NCBI RefSeq assembly: GCF_001244545.1
Contig: NZ_LN852694.1
Span: 1 to 64,000, forward strand
Source: Candidatus Stoquefichus sp. SB1
Lineage (GTDB): Bacteria > Bacillota_I > Bacilli_A > Erysipelotrichales > Coprobacillaceae
Direction: 5' to 3'
DNA length: 64,000 nt
Below are positions 9,675 to 19,498 of this stretch, one piece after another. Below the pieces are notes generated by a model that saw nothing but the letters and a program-made list of their open reading frames with translations, had not been told where the DNA came from and made no database searches. The first letter of the stretch is position 1, and each line of letters starts with the position of its first letter. Position numbers and translations under genes: made by a program.

Positions 9675-10238
9675 ATGGAACAACGTAAACCAAGAGAAAA
9701 TGGGCCAAGAAGAAACGGACCAAGAAAAAATGGACCTAGAAGAAATGGACCTAAAGTTGAAAAAGAATTCGAAGAACGTGTTGTTACTATTAACCGTGTT
9801 ACAAAAGTTGTTAAAGGTGGACGTAAATTCCGCTTTGCAGCATTAGTTGTAATCGGTGATAAAAAAGGCCGTGTTGGATTCGGAACTGGTAAAGCTAACG
9901 AAGTACCTGATGCTATTAGAAAAGCATCTGAAGCAGCTAAAAGAAATGTTATCAATGTACCAATCGTTCATGGAACTATTCCTCATGAAATTAATGGTAT
10001 GTTTGGTTCAGGACATGTATTTGTAAGACCTGCTTCTGAAGGTACAGGAATCATTGCAGGTGGTCCAGTTCGTGCTGTTGTTGAATTAGCAGGATATTCT
10101 GATATTATTTCTAAATCATTAGGATCTAGAACTCCAATCAACATGGTTCGTGCAACTATGGAAGGTTTGAAATCATTGAAAACTGCACAACAAGTTGCAG
10201 AATTAAGAGATAAAAAAGTTGAAGAAATTTACGGATAG
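9675..10238 (+). CDS. rpsE: 30S ribosomal protein S5 with repetitive basic N-terminus
   Basis: 187 residues, fidelity protein at the mRNA entry with S3 and S4. The dsRBD-like core with [19 protein letters not shown] and the second domain ([19 protein letters not shown]) are normal. Residues 7-27 are an unusual basic extension built from about four R/K-x-N-G-P-R repeats, encoded by near-identical 18-bp units (9708-9754). Extra basic N-termini on S5 occur in some lineages, but this periodicity is notable. Confidence 0.97.
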   Translation: MEQRKPRENGPRRNGPRKNGPRRNGPKVEKEFEERVVTINRVTKVVKGGRKFRFAALVVIGDKKGRVGFGTGKANEVPDAIRKASEAAKRNVINVPIVHGTIPHEINGMFGSGHVFVRPASEGTGIIAGGPVRAVVELAGYSDIISKSLGSRTPINMVRATMEGLKSLKTAQQVAELRDKKVEEIYG

Positions 10239-10252
10239 GAGGAGCGTAAGAA

Positions 10253-10444
10253 ATGGCAAAAGAATCTAAAGTTATCATTACGCTTGTAAAAAGTCCAATT
10301 GGTGCGAAGAAAAATCAAAAGGATACTCTTAAAGCGTTAGGTTTAACAAAAATGCACAAATCAGTAGAAAAAGTCAACAATGAAATTATTCAAGGTATGA
10401 TTAAAACTGTTGAGCACCTTGTTAAAGTTGAAGAAAGTAAATAG
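10253..10444 (+). CDS. rpmD: 50S ribosomal protein L30
   Basis: 63 residues, normal for bacterial L30. [26 protein letters not shown] and the repeated [14 protein letters not shown] end are diagnostic. Peripheral 50S protein. AGGAGG before the ATG, 14 bp after rpsE and 11 bp before rplO. Confidence 0.96.
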   Translation: MAKESKVIITLVKSPIGAKKNQKDTLKALGLTKMHKSVEKVNNEIIQGMIKTVEHLVKVEESK

Positions 10445-10455
10445 GAGGTGTAAAC

Positions 10456-10896
10456 ATGAAGCTACATGAATTACAATATACTGAAGGAGCACGTAAAGAA
10501 AGAAAACGTGTTGGACGTGGAACAAGTTCAGGTACTGGTAAAACTGCTGGTAAAGGACAAAAAGGTCAAAAAGCAAGATCTGGTGGAGGAAAGAAACCTG
10601 GTTTTGAAGGAGGACAAACACCTTTATTCATGCGTTTACCAAAACGTGGTTTTACGAACTTCAATAGAGTTGAATACGCAATCGTTAATGTAGAAGCCTT
10701 AAACAGATTTGAAGCTGGTAGTGTTGTAGATATGGCTGCATTAAAAGAATGCGGATTAATCAAAAAAGAATTGGACGGATTAAAAGTTTTAGGTGACGGT
10801 AAATTAGAAGTTGCTTTAACTGTTAAAGCTCAAAAATTCTCTAAGTCAGCTGTTGCTGCTATTGAAGCTGCAGGTGGAAAAACTGAGGTGATCTAA
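10456..10896 (+). CDS. rplO: 50S ribosomal protein L15
   Basis: 146 residues, 50S assembly protein. The N-terminal glycine/lysine-rich arm ([20 protein letters not shown], then [20 protein letters not shown]) and the C-terminal L15/L18e domain are intact. It ends one base before secY, with the secY ribosome binding site (GAGGTGA) inside its last codons, so the two are probably coupled. Confidence 0.98.
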   Translation: MKLHELQYTEGARKERKRVGRGTSSGTGKTAGKGQKGQKARSGGGKKPGFEGGQTPLFMRLPKRGFTNFNRVEYAIVNVEALNRFEAGSVVDMAALKECGLIKKELDGLKVLGDGKLEVALTVKAQKFSKSAVAAIEAAGGKTEVI

Positions 10897-10897
10897 G

Positions 10898-12199
10898 ATG
10901 TTAAACTTTTTTAAGAATGTTTTTAAAAAAGGTGAATTACGTCGTAGAATTATCTTTACATTAGGAATGTTATTTGTTTTCCGATTAGGAGCCGCTATTA
11001 CAATTCCTTCTATTAATGCTGATGCATTAACAGCTGGGGCTACAAATACTGGTATCCTAGGAATTATGAATATGCTAGGTGGAGGTATGTTGGAAAGATT
11101 CTCAATCTTTTCATTAGGAGTTTCTCCTTACATTACTGCTTCCATTATTATTGAATTATTATCTATGGATGTTATTCCTGTTCTTGCGCAATGGCAAAAA
11201 GAAGGGAATACTGGTAAGAAGAAGAAAGATAAAGTAACACGCTATGTGACTTTAGTCTTAGCTGCTGTTCAAGGTGGTTCTTTAACTTATGCATTTGATA
11301 AAATGTATCATATGTTAAGTTCAACATCAATTTGGACTTATGCTTATGTTATAATCGTCATGATGGCAGGAAGTATGTTAGCAATGTGGATTGGTGATCA
11401 GATCACTCAAAAGGGTGTTGGTAATGGTACATCATTGTTAATCTTTACAGGAATTGTTTCCAATTTACCTGCAAACTTCATTACAACATTCAATAATTTA
11501 GTTGCATTCGATAAAGGAACTCAAACAATGATTCTTGGAATATTATGGTTTGTTTTATTCGTAATTGTTTATTTAGCAATTGTTATCTTTGTTGTTTTCA
11601 ACGAAGGAGCAGTTAGAAAAATCCCAATTATGTATGCAACAAATTCCAATCCAACAATGAGAACCAAAGATACAACACATATGCCTATTAAAATTAATAG
11701 TTCAGGTGTGTTACCTGTTATCTTTGCATCATCTGTATTGGCTGCACCAAGAACAATCATTAGTTTTATGAAGTCAACAGATGTCACAAAGGCTATTGAT
11801 TCAATGTTGAATTATCAAGAACCTTTTGGATTCTGTCTATATTTAATTATGATTGTATTGTTTGCATTCTTCTATTCAAATCTACAAATTGATTCTCATA
11901 AAATCAGTGATGATTTGAAGAAAAATGGTGGATCTATACCTGGTGTTAGAACTGGGTTAGATACTGAAAAATTTATTAGTACAGTTTTAAATAGAGTCAC
12001 AGTTGTTGGTTCAATTTTCTTAGTGATTATTGCAGCAATTCCAATTATGACACCAGTTATCTGGTCTCAAACTGCGAATGCCTCATTAACACTTGGTGGA
12101 ACTGGATTAATTATCATTACAGGTGTTGCGTTAGAGACAACAAAACAGATTAAAACTTTGATCACTCGTAAAGAGTATCATGGATATATTAGAAAATAG
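10898..12199 (+). CDS. secY: Preprotein translocase channel SecY
   Basis: 433 residues, the pore of the Sec translocon in the cytoplasmic membrane, working with SecE, SecG and SecA. About ten hydrophobic helices are visible. The plug/TM2 region GILGIMNMLGGGMLERFSIF and the C-terminal GGSIPGVRTGLDTEKFI loop are SecY signatures. Close spacing to rplO ties its synthesis to ribosomal proteins. Standard length. Confidence 0.98.
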   Translation: MLNFFKNVFKKGELRRRIIFTLGMLFVFRLGAAITIPSINADALTAGATNTGILGIMNMLGGGMLERFSIFSLGVSPYITASIIIELLSMDVIPVLAQWQKEGNTGKKKKDKVTRYVTLVLAAVQGGSLTYAFDKMYHMLSSTSIWTYAYVIIVMMAGSMLAMWIGDQITQKGVGNGTSLLIFTGIVSNLPANFITTFNNLVAFDKGTQTMILGILWFVLFVIVYLAIVIFVVFNEGAVRKIPIMYATNSNPTMRTKDTTHMPIKINSSGVLPVIFASSVLAAPRTIISFMKSTDVTKAIDSMLNYQEPFGFCLYLIMIVLFAFFYSNLQIDSHKISDDLKKNGGSIPGVRTGLDTEKFISTVLNRVTVVGSIFLVIIAAIPIMTPVIWSQTANASLTLGGTGLIIITGVALETTKQIKTLITRKEYHGYIRK

Positions 12200-12221
12200 T
12201 ATAATAAAGGAGTGTATGTCA

Positions 12222-12869
12222 ATGAACATTATTTTAATGGGGCCTCCTGGTGCTGGTAAAGGGACTCAAGCCACAAAACTTGTTAACAAGTATGGTTTGA
12301 CACAAATATCTACTGGAGACTTATTCAGAAAAGCATTAAGTGAACAAACAAAATATGGCGTAATTGCGAAATATTTCATGCAATTTGGGCACCTTGTACC
12401 AGACGATTATACAATTGAAATGGTTAGGGAATATTTAAAAGAGAATACATTTGAAAATGGATTTATTTTAGATGGTTTCCCTAGAACAATCGTTCAAGCA
12501 AGAGAACTTGAAAGTATTGCGAAAGAATTCAACTTTACAATTGATGCTATTATTAATTTAGATATACCACAAGAAAAATTGGTTTCTAGATTATCTGGTA
12601 GACGTACTTGTAAAAATTGTGGTGCAACATTCCATGTTGAATTCAATCCACCTAAAGTTACAGGTGTATGTGACAAATGTGGTGGAGAATTGTATCAAAG
12701 AGAAGATGAAAGTGTAGAAGCTGTTACAGTTCGACTTGATACTTATAACAAACAAACAAGACCTTTGATTGATTATTATACAATGAAAGGGACAATCATT
12801 AATATTAATGGTGACCAACCTATGGAAGACGTCTTTAAAGACATTGAAAAAAGCTTGGAGGGTAAATAA
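12222..12869 (+). CDS. adk: Adenylate kinase, zinc-lid type
   Basis: 215 residues, interconverts ATP + AMP and 2 ADP. The P-loop GPPGAGKGT is at 7-15 and the lid holds four cysteines (130, 133, 150, 153), the zinc form typical of Gram-positives. The start at 12222 is chosen because AAAGGAG (12206-12212) is 9 bp upstream; an in-frame ATG two codons earlier is too close. The stop overlaps the map start by one base. Confidence 0.97.
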   Translation: MNIILMGPPGAGKGTQATKLVNKYGLTQISTGDLFRKALSEQTKYGVIAKYFMQFGHLVPDDYTIEMVREYLKENTFENGFILDGFPRTIVQARELESIAKEFNFTIDAIINLDIPQEKLVSRLSGRRTCKNCGATFHVEFNPPKVTGVCDKCGGELYQREDESVEAVTVRLDTYNKQTRPLIDYYTMKGTIININGDQPMEDVFKDIEKSLEGK

Positions 12870-13615
12870 TGATTGTTACTAAAGACCAAAGAGAAATTGA
12901 ATTAATGAGAGAAGCTGGTCGCATTGTAGGGCTTGTTCATGATAAACTTAAAGATTATATTAAACCAGGGGTAACAACTCAGGAGATTAATAAATTCTGT
13001 GAAAAAATTATTCGTGATGCAGGAGCTACGCCATCTTTCTTAAATCTTTATGGTTTTCCAGGAGCTGTTTGTACTTCAATCAATGAAGTTGTTGTACATG
13101 GTATTCCTAGCAATCGTAAACTTAAAGAAGGTGACATTATTTCAGTGGATGTTGGCGCATGTTATAAAGGCTATCATGGTGATAGTGCCTGGACATATGC
13201 TGTTGGTCAGATTAGTGGTGAAGCTGCTCACCTGATGAAGGTGACAGAAGAATCATTATATGCGGGTCTTGCACAAGTGAAACCTGGCAATCGTTTATCT
13301 GATATATCTCATGCTGTACAAACTTATCTAGAAAGTCATGGATGTTCGACTCCTAGAGACTATACTGGTCATGGGATTGGAACTCAAGTTCATGAAGATC
13401 CAGCTGTTCCTAATTATGGTGCACCTGGTCGCGGACCTAGATTAAAAGAAGGAATGACTCTTGCTATTGAACCAATGGCTCATTTAGGCAGATGTGAAAC
13501 AGACGTATTAGATGATGATTGGACAGTAGTCACAAGAGATAGATCTCTTGCAGCTCATTATGAACATACTATAGTCATTACAAGTGATGGGTATGAGATT
13601 TTGACAAAACTTTAA
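12869..13615 (+). CDS. map: Type I methionine aminopeptidase
   Basis: 248 residues, removes initiator methionine from nascent proteins. The metal-ligand regions are visible: [17 protein letters not shown] (two Asp), [12 protein letters not shown] (His), AIEPM (Glu) and YEHTIVIT (Glu). There is no N-terminal zinc-finger extension. TAATG overlap with adk indicates coupling; infA follows after 16 bp. Confidence 0.97.
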   Translation: MIVTKDQREIELMREAGRIVGLVHDKLKDYIKPGVTTQEINKFCEKIIRDAGATPSFLNLYGFPGAVCTSINEVVVHGIPSNRKLKEGDIISVDVGACYKGYHGDSAWTYAVGQISGEAAHLMKVTEESLYAGLAQVKPGNRLSDISHAVQTYLESHGCSTPRDYTGHGIGTQVHEDPAVPNYGAPGRGPRLKEGMTLAIEPMAHLGRCETDVLDDDWTVVTRDRSLAAHYEHTIVITSDGYEILTKL

Positions 13616-13631
13616 AAGGGAGTTATAATCA

Positions 13632-13853
13632 ATGGCAAAAAAAGATGACGTTATTGAAGTAGAAGCAGTTGTTCTTGAAACATTACCAAATGCAAAATTC
13701 AAGATTCAATTGGAAAATGGGGCGGTTATTGATGCTCACGTTTCTGGTAAAATCCGTATGAATTACATTCGCATTTTACCGGGGGATAGAGTAACCGTGG
13801 AAATTTCTCCATATGATTTAACACGTGGGCGAATTACATTTAGACATAAATAG
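13632..13853 (+). CDS. infA: Translation initiation factor IF-1
   Basis: 73 residues, S1/OB-fold factor that occupies the 30S A site during initiation. [20 protein letters not shown] opens the protein and GRITFRHK closes it. Standard size. No KOW-type gene lies between map and infA, unlike in Bacillus. Confidence 0.98.
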   Translation: MAKKDDVIEVEAVVLETLPNAKFKIQLENGAVIDAHVSGKIRMNYIRILPGDRVTVEISPYDLTRGRITFRHK

Positions 13854-13883
13854 GAAATCTTCCAAAAGGAGGTAAAGATTAAG

Positions 13884-13997
13884 ATGAAAGTAAGACCATC
13901 TGTAAAACCAATATGCGATAAATGCAGAGTGATTAAACGTAAGGGTAGAGTAATGGTGATCTGTGAAAACCCTAAACACAAACAAAGACAAGGTTAA
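13884..13997 (+). CDS. rpmJ: 50S ribosomal protein L36, zinc form
   Basis: 37-residue protein, too short for usual gene finding but unmistakable: [14 protein letters not shown] start, then a basic stretch and a C-terminal KHKQRQG. Cys11, Cys14, Cys27 and His32 form the zinc site of the C+ type of L36. AAAGGAGG lies before the ATG. It stands between infA and rpsM as in other Firmicutes. Confidence 0.97.
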   Translation: MKVRPSVKPICDKCRVIKRKGRVMVICENPKHKQRQG

Positions 13998-14013
13998 TAG
14001 GAGGAAGTAAAAC

Positions 14014-14379
14014 ATGGCTCGTATAGCAGGTGTTGATATCCCACGTGATAAGCGTGTGGTAGTTTCTTTAACATATATTTACGGTATCGGAAATACTGTT
14101 GCAAAGAAGATTTGTGAAGCAACTGGTATTAGTGAAGATACAAGAGTTAAAGATTTAACTGAAGAAGAAGAAGGAAAAATCAGAAAAGAAGTAGAAAAAT
14201 ACAAAGTTGAAGGTGATCTTCGTAGAGAAACTGCATTAAACATTAAACGTTTAATGGAAATCGGAAGCTACAGAGGTATCCGTCATCGTAAAGGACTTCC
14301 AGTTCGTGGACAAAAAACAAAGACTAATGCGCGTACTCGTAAAGGTAAAGCTCGTCCAATTGCTGGTAAGAAGAAATAG
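14014..14379 (+). CDS. rpsM: 30S ribosomal protein S13
   Basis: 121 residues, head protein contacting P-site tRNA and 50S bridges. [16 protein letters not shown], the helix-hairpin-helix [11 protein letters not shown], and the C-terminal [20 protein letters not shown] are diagnostic. AGGAGG precedes the start. Confidence 0.98.
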   Translation: MARIAGVDIPRDKRVVVSLTYIYGIGNTVAKKICEATGISEDTRVKDLTEEEEGKIRKEVEKYKVEGDLRRETALNIKRLMEIGSYRGIRHRKGLPVRGQKTKTNARTRKGKARPIAGKKK

Positions 14380-14393
14380 GAGGTTGAGCGAAA

Positions 14394-14789
14394 ATGGCAA
14401 AAGCAAAAACAAATACTCGTGGTAAAAGACGTGTTAAAAAGAATATAGCAAAAGGTGTTGCACATGTACATTCAACTTTCAATAACACAATTGTTACTGT
14501 AACTGATGAACATGGAAATGTCTTAACTTGGTCTAGTGCTGGTGCACTTGGATTTAAAGGTTCAAGAAAATCTACTCCATATGCTGCTCAAATGGCTGCT
14601 GAAGCTGCTGCAAAAGCATCTATGGATCATGGTATGAAAGCTGTAGACGTATGTGTTAAAGGTCCTGGTCCAGGACGTGAAGCTGCTGTAAGAGCTTTAC
14701 AAGCTGCTGGATTAGAGGTTACATCAATTAATGACGTAACACCAATTCCACATAACGGGTGTCGTCCACCAAAACGTCCTCGTGGATAA
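14394..14789 (+). CDS. rpsK: 30S ribosomal protein S11
   Basis: 131 residues, platform protein near the mRNA exit. [19 protein letters not shown] and the C-terminal [16 protein letters not shown] are invariant. 14 bp after rpsM; a 41-bp gap leads to rpoA. Confidence 0.98.
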   Translation: MAKAKTNTRGKRRVKKNIAKGVAHVHSTFNNTIVTVTDEHGNVLTWSSAGALGFKGSRKSTPYAAQMAAEAAAKASMDHGMKAVDVCVKGPGPGREAAVRALQAAGLEVTSINDVTPIPHNGCRPPKRPRG

Positions 14790-14830
14790 TGAAGTAAACT
14801 AGTAGTTATTTCTAAGTGAGGAGGGAAATA

Positions 14831-15775
14831 ATGCAAAAGTTTGAAAAAGCAAATTTTAATGTCGCAGAATATGATGAAAATGATTTCTACGGTAAGTTTG
14901 TCATTGAACCACTTGAAAGAGGGTTTGGAACAACTTTAGGTAACTCTTTACGTAGAGTCTTATTATCATCTATTCCTGGATGTGCAGTACATGCTGTGAA
15001 AGTTCAAGGAGCAATTCATGAATTTTCTGCAGTAGATGGTGTAGTGGAAGATGTCACTTCAATTATTTTAAATATTAAGAAATTGGTATTTACAGTTGAT
15101 GGTGATGATGATGTCACAATGATTATTGATGTCAAAGGACCTGCAGTTATAACAGGTGCTGATATTCAATGCCCATCAAATGTAACTATGATTTCAAATG
15201 ACTTAGAAATCGCTCATGTTGCTGAAGGAGCACATTTCTATATGGAAATGTATGCACATAGAGACAGAGGATACATGAGTGCAGATCAAAATAAGAAATT
15301 GATCAATACAATCGGTGTCATTGCAACTGACTCTATTTATTCACCAGTTGTTAAAGTAGCCTATGATGTTGAACCAACACGTGTTGGTCAAAGCGCTAAG
15401 TATGATCAATTAACATTAGAAATCACAACTGATGGATCTATTCAACCACATGAAGCTTTAGCATTAGCTGCTAAGATTTTAGTGGAACACTTAAACATGT
15501 TTGTTGAATTGACTGATATGGCAATGAACATGGAAGTTATGAGTGAAACAGAAGAAGATACAAGTAATAAAGTATTGGATATGACTATTGAAGAATTAGA
15601 CTTATCTGTACGTTCTTATAACTGCTTAAAGAGAGCTGGAATTCAAACAGTTCAAGAACTTGCTGCTAAGAGTGAAGACGATATGATTAAAGTAAGAAAC
15701 TTAGGTAAGAAATCTTTAAAAGAAGTTAAAGAAAAATTAGTAGAATTAGGATTGGGTTTTAGACCTATTGATTAA
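14831..15775 (+). CDS. rpoA: RNA polymerase alpha subunit
   Basis: 314 residues. The N-terminal domain ([20 protein letters not shown]) dimerises to assemble core RNA polymerase. A linker leads to the C-terminal DNA- and activator-binding domain ([16 protein letters not shown] to LGLGFRPID). The start at 14831 is supported by GAGGAGGG 6 bp upstream; an in-frame GTG 15 bp earlier would lie on that site. Confidence 0.98.
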   Translation: MQKFEKANFNVAEYDENDFYGKFVIEPLERGFGTTLGNSLRRVLLSSIPGCAVHAVKVQGAIHEFSAVDGVVEDVTSIILNIKKLVFTVDGDDDVTMIIDVKGPAVITGADIQCPSNVTMISNDLEIAHVAEGAHFYMEMYAHRDRGYMSADQNKKLINTIGVIATDSIYSPVVKVAYDVEPTRVGQSAKYDQLTLEITTDGSIQPHEALALAAKILVEHLNMFVELTDMAMNMEVMSETEEDTSNKVLDMTIEELDLSVRSYNCLKRAGIQTVQELAAKSEDDMIKVRNLGKKSLKEVKEKLVELGLGFRPID

Positions 15776-15807
15776 TCCTGAGAAAATATTGGAAGGAGCA
15801 CTAATCT

Positions 15808-16170
15808 ATGGCACAAAATAGAAAATTAGGGCGTGTATCATCTCATAGAAAAGCAATGTTACGTAACTTAGCTACAGATGTTATCATGTATGGAAAAATC
15901 GAAACGACTGCAACAAGAGCTAAAGAAGTTCGTTCAATCGTTGATGAATTAATCACTTTAGGTAAACGTGGAGATTTACATGCAAGAAGACAAGCTGCTC
16001 AAGTATTACAAGATGTTGTAGATCCTGCTACTGGTAAAACTGCTGTTCAAAAATTATTTGAAGAAGTTGCACCAAAATATGCAGATAAAAATGGTGGATA
16101 CACTCGTGTGTTAAAAACTTATAATCGTAAAGGTGATAATGCACCAATGGCTATTATTGGATTATTCTAG
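15808..16170 (+). CDS. rplQ: 50S ribosomal protein L17
   Basis: 120 residues, tunnel-exit region protein and last gene of the super-operon. [18 protein letters not shown] and the C-terminal [17 protein letters not shown] are diagnostic. A strong hairpin terminator follows within 10 bp. Confidence 0.98.
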   Translation: MAQNRKLGRVSSHRKAMLRNLATDVIMYGKIETTATRAKEVRSIVDELITLGKRGDLHARRQAAQVLQDVVDPATGKTAVQKLFEEVAPKYADKNGGYTRVLKTYNRKGDNAPMAIIGLF

Positions 16171-16179
16171 TAATGCTTA

Positions 16180-16209
16180 AGTGATGGAAAAATATCCATC
16201 ACTTTTTTT
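16180..16209 (+). terminator. Terminator of the ribosomal super-operon
   Basis: AGTGATGGA (16180-16188) pairs with TCCATCACT (16195-16203), a 9-bp perfect stem with a 6-nt loop followed by TTTTTT. A separate inverted repeat (TTAACAAAAT at 16220-16229, ATTTTGTTAA at 16248-16257) follows and may be regulatory for the next gene. Confidence 0.9.
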
Positions 16210-16344
16210 GTTAATTATATTAACAAAATCACATGATTTGTTTTTATATTTTGTTAACTTTATTAAAAGTCTATTTCAAATGCTGGACGTAAAATCAATT
16301 CAGGCATAGAATATGAGTATCAAAAGAAAGAGAGGATGATAGTT

Positions 16345-16704
16345 ATGAAAACAACAGAACAAATCGTGAAAGAAGCTAAGGAGTCTTATGAAAAACATTT
16401 CAAAGACGCACAAGAGAAAGCAAATCCAAAAAGTGATGATGTTGTATTGGATAAAGATAAATTAACTGAAGAAGTCAAAGAGATGGAGATTGTTGAAGAA
16501 AAGAAACATGATTCATTAGAATTATTGAGAGAACAAGTTGTACGTGAAGCTGAAGAATCATTTCAAAAGATATTCAAAAATGCACATGAAGCACAACCAA
16601 CACCAAGAATGAGTGTTAATGAGATGTATGATGCTTTAAATAAAGAAAAAGAACGTATTAGTCATATGGTAGAAGAATTAAAAGAAAAACAAATGTCAAA
16701 GTAA
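16345..16704 (+). CDS. Small charged coiled-coil protein with internal duplication
   Basis: 119 residues with no recognised family. It is highly charged, lacks cysteine and has no signal or membrane segment, so it is probably cytosolic and helical. Residues 6-23 and 63-84 are clearly related (pattern hydrophobic-V-x-E-A-x-E-S-[YF]-x-K-x-F-K-[DN]-A), an internal duplication joined by a Glu/Lys-rich linker. The start at 16345 has AGAGAGG 9 bp upstream; the ATG at 16336 abuts it. It sits between the rplQ terminator and its own downstream hairpin, so it is probably monocistronic. Confidence 0.8.
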   Translation: MKTTEQIVKEAKESYEKHFKDAQEKANPKSDDVVLDKDKLTEEVKEMEIVEEKKHDSLELLREQVVREAEESFQKIFKNAHEAQPTPRMSVNEMYDALNKEKERISHMVEELKEKQMSK

Positions 16705-16720
16705 GATTTATATAAATTGT

Positions 16721-16758
16721 CCTTCCAATGGTAAACAGTCGCCACTGGAAGGATTTTC
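16721..16758 (+). terminator. Probable terminator after the coiled-coil gene
   Basis: CCTTCCA (16721-16727) pairs with TGGAAGG (16746-16752), and the internal TGG/CCA may extend the stem. The U-tract after it (ATTTTC) is weak, so termination may be partial. Confidence 0.55.
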
Positions 16759-16832
16759 ATATAGATAAAGAAAATGTAATGTTCATTATTATTGAGAACT
16801 ATTTAAATCATGATAGATAAGACCCTTTCTTA

Positions 16833-16861
16833 TTTACTCTATTGTTTATCAAGCGTATAAT
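16833..16861 (+). promoter_or_regulatory. Promoter of the RpiR-type regulator
   Basis: TTTACT (16833-16838), a 17-bp spacer and TATAAT (16856-16861) lie immediately before the ribosome binding site of the regulator, giving a very short leader of about 12 nt. Confidence 0.6.
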
Positions 16862-16878
16862 AACTAAGAGGTGAACTT

Positions 16879-17751
16879 ATGCTAATTACTCATAAAATAG
16901 AACAAACACATTTTTCTGAAAGTGAAGCAATTATAGTTGATTTCATACTTAAAGAAGGTGAGAATATCAAACATATGTCTATAAATGCAATTGCTAAAGA
17001 AACATACACTTCAGCTCCGTTACTCGTTAGGATCGCCAAAAAATTAGGTTACTCAGGTTGGAGTGAATTTAAAGAAGCTTATTTAAAAGAACTTGATTAT
17101 TTATATAATTCATGTGATATAGATGCAAGTATACCATTTGTAGTGAGTGATGATTTTACCACAATTGCTCATAACATTTCGCAATTACAGATAGAAACAA
17201 TACAGGATACGATGAAACTTTTAGATCATGATAGTTTATATCATGCAATTAGATTATTAAGAGATGCTGAGGAAATTGATCTTTATGGTGTATCAGATAA
17301 GGTATTGCTTGCCCAGCAATTTGCTCAACAAATGTTTTTTGTGCATAAAAATGCTCATATTTGTCTTTTACCTGGTGATGCAAAAGTTCAAGCAACTATG
17401 AGTAATGAGAGACATTGTGCAATTCTCATTTCATATTCAGGAGAAACTGATTTTGTCTTAAGAGTTGCTCGTATTCTCAAAGAAAGAAAAACACCATTTA
17501 TTGCAATAACATGTATTGCAGATAATGATTTATCAAAGATGGCTGATGTGACTTTAAGAATATCTTCGCGTGAAATGCTTCATACAAAAATAGGAGATTT
17601 TGCAACTTCACAATCTGTCAAATGTATTTTAGATATTTTATATGGATGTATCTTTTCTTTGAATTATAAAAAGAATCTTAATGATAAAATACAGATTGCA
17701 AAACAGATAGATGATCGTGTTTCTGGATATGAATTTATTGATGAAGAATAA
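16879..17751 (+). CDS. MurR/RpiR-family transcriptional regulator
   Basis: 290 residues. Residues 1-75 form an RpiR-type helix-turn-helix (MSINAIAKETYTSAPLLVRI, then KKLGYSGWSEFKEAY). Residues about 125-255 form a SIS phosphosugar-binding domain (DLYGVSDKVLLAQQFAQQM, LISYSGETDFVLRVA). Such regulators sense sugar phosphates, but no adjacent sugar-catabolism gene is present here, so its target is unknown. It lies directly before the ECF transporter genes in the same direction with no clear terminator between them. Confidence 0.88.
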   Translation: MLITHKIEQTHFSESEAIIVDFILKEGENIKHMSINAIAKETYTSAPLLVRIAKKLGYSGWSEFKEAYLKELDYLYNSCDIDASIPFVVSDDFTTIAHNISQLQIETIQDTMKLLDHDSLYHAIRLLRDAEEIDLYGVSDKVLLAQQFAQQMFFVHKNAHICLLPGDAKVQATMSNERHCAILISYSGETDFVLRVARILKERKTPFIAITCIADNDLSKMADVTLRISSREMLHTKIGDFATSQSVKCILDILYGCIFSLNYKKNLNDKIQIAKQIDDRVSGYEFIDEE

Positions 17752-17840
17752 AGGGAGTTTTGAAAAATTCCCTTTTCTTATTGATTGGGTTGACAAGCAG
17801 AGATAATCATACTAAAATTGAACTACTTGGAGGAAAAACC

Positions 17841-18671
17841 ATGGAAAAAATAATAGAAATAAAGGATTTATCTTTTGAATATGAAGAAGGTGTCAAGACA
17901 ATTGACAATATTTCTTTTAGTATAAAAAAGGGCTCATATACAACAATTTTAGGACATAATGGAAGCGGTAAAAGTACAATTGCAAAATTATTAATAGGAT
18001 TGCTTGAAAAGAAAAGTGGAGATATTATTGTAGGAGGTATTCCACTAACTGAAGAAACATTAGCAGAGGTGAGAGGGCAGATTGGAATCGTCTTTCAAAA
18101 TCCAGATAATCAATTTATTGGGGCAACAGTTCGTGATGATATTGCTTTTGGTTTAGAGAATACATGTGTAGATCCAGCTTTGATGGATGGCATTATTCAA
18201 GAGTATGCACAGAAGGTTAATATGGCTGATTTTCTTGATCATGAACCAACAAAGTTATCAGGAGGACAAAAGCAAAGAGTAGCGATTGCTGGAATTTTAG
18301 CAATGAGTCCATCAATTATTATTTTAGATGAAGCAACAAGTATGTTAGATCCAAAAGGACGTAAAGAAATTAATGCTTTGGTTCATCAATTAAATAAAGA
18401 TAAAGAGATGACAATTTTATCTATTACACATGATATTGAAGAAGCTGCTTTATCTGATTATGTTGTTTTATTAAGTGATGGTCATATTATAGATACTGGC
18501 GAACCAAAGGATGTTTTGGTAAAACAAAAAGAAATAGAAAATTTAGCATTAGATGTTCCTTTTGCTTTTAAAATATCACAAGGATTACAACAACAAGGAA
18601 TTCAGATTGATAAATATATAGACAGAGAGAAGTTGGTGAAAGAATTATGTCAATTACATTCAAACAAGTAG
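17841..18671 (+). CDS. ecfA1: ECF transporter ATPase A1
   Basis: 276 residues, one of two ATPases of the shared energy-coupling module that powers vitamin and metal uptake with substrate-specific S components. Walker A GHNGSGKST is at 38-46, Q-loop VFQNPDNQF, signature LSGGQKQR and Walker B IIILDEATSMLD are intact. The start at 17841 has GGAGGAAAAA just upstream; an earlier in-frame start lacks a site. It overlaps ecfA2 by 25 bp. Confidence 0.96.
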   Translation: MEKIIEIKDLSFEYEEGVKTIDNISFSIKKGSYTTILGHNGSGKSTIAKLLIGLLEKKSGDIIVGGIPLTEETLAEVRGQIGIVFQNPDNQFIGATVRDDIAFGLENTCVDPALMDGIIQEYAQKVNMADFLDHEPTKLSGGQKQRVAIAGILAMSPSIIILDEATSMLDPKGRKEINALVHQLNKDKEMTILSITHDIEEAALSDYVVLLSDGHIIDTGEPKDVLVKQKEIENLALDVPFAFKISQGLQQQGIQIDKYIDREKLVKELCQLHSNK

Positions 18672-19498
18672 AACATATATATAGTGAGAATACGCCTTTT
18701 TCTTATCATGCATTAAGGGGTGTTAATCTTGATATTAAAAAGGGAAGTATGACAGCATTGATTGGTCATACGGGTAGTGGTAAATCAACACTTGTACAGC
18801 ATATCAATGCATTATTACTGCCAACAGCTGGAGAAATCAATATTGATGATATTCTTATAACAGCAACCAATAAACCAAATACATTAAAGCCATTAAGAAA
18901 AAAGGCTGGTTTGGTATTTCAGTTTCCTGAATATCAATTATTCGAGGAAACGATTTTAAAAGATATTATCTTTGGTCCTAAAAACTTTGGAGTAGAGGAA
19001 GAAGATGCTATTGTTCAAGCAAAGGAAATGTTAAAACTTGTTGGCTTAGATGAAAGTTATTTAGAACGTTCACCTTTTGATTTGTCAGGTGGTCAAAAAA
19101 GAAGAGTTGCCATAGCAGGAATACTGGCTATGAATCCAGATATTCTGATTTTAGATGAACCGACAGCTGGTTTAGACCCACAGGGTGCCAAAGAAATGTT
19201 ACAATTGTTTAAAAAAATTAATCAACAAGGGAAAACAGTATTATTAGTATCACATGATATGAATCAGGTTTTAGAATATTGTGATGATGTTATTGTGATG
19301 AATAAAGGTCAAGTAGAAAGACATGTGAGTGTAGATGAATTGTTTAAGGAAACAGAATATTTGACATCATTGAGTATTGATTTGCCTATTATTACATCAT
19401 TTATTTTAAAATTAAATGAAGGTGGATTTCATCTTGATCCATCTATGAAAAATATAGAAGAACTGATTGAAGCAATAGGAGGACAAATACATGAATAA
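18647..19498 (+). CDS. ecfA2: ECF transporter ATPase A2
   Basis: 283 residues, partner ATPase of EcfA1. Walker A GHTGSGKST, VFQFPEYQLF (Q-loop of the A2 type), LSGGQKRR and ILILDEPTAGLD are all present. It overlaps ecfA1 by 25 bp and ecfT by 8 bp, so the three subunits are translationally linked. Confidence 0.96.
   Translation: MSITFKQVEHIYSENTPFSYHALRGVNLDIKKGSMTALIGHTGSGKSTLVQHINALLLPTAGEINIDDILITATNKPNTLKPLRKKAGLVFQFPEYQLFEETILKDIIFGPKNFGVEEEDAIVQAKEMLKLVGLDESYLERSPFDLSGGQKRRVAIAGILAMNPDILILDEPTAGLDPQGAKEMLQLFKKINQQGKTVLLVSHDMNQVLEYCDDVIVMNKGQVERHVSVDELFKETEYLTSLSIDLPIITSFILKLNEGGFHLDPSMKNIEELIEAIGGQIHE

Noticed and set aside
1676-16170. Unusual gene content in the ribosomal super-operon
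   Set aside because: Order and content are canonical for Firmicutes. Only the S5 N-terminus, the L3 tail and the leader stood out.
17752-17840. Riboswitch or S-component gene before ecfA1
   Set aside because: The gap is only 89 bp, contains no stable conserved fold that I can see, and no S component is encoded here; the ECF module is the shared type.
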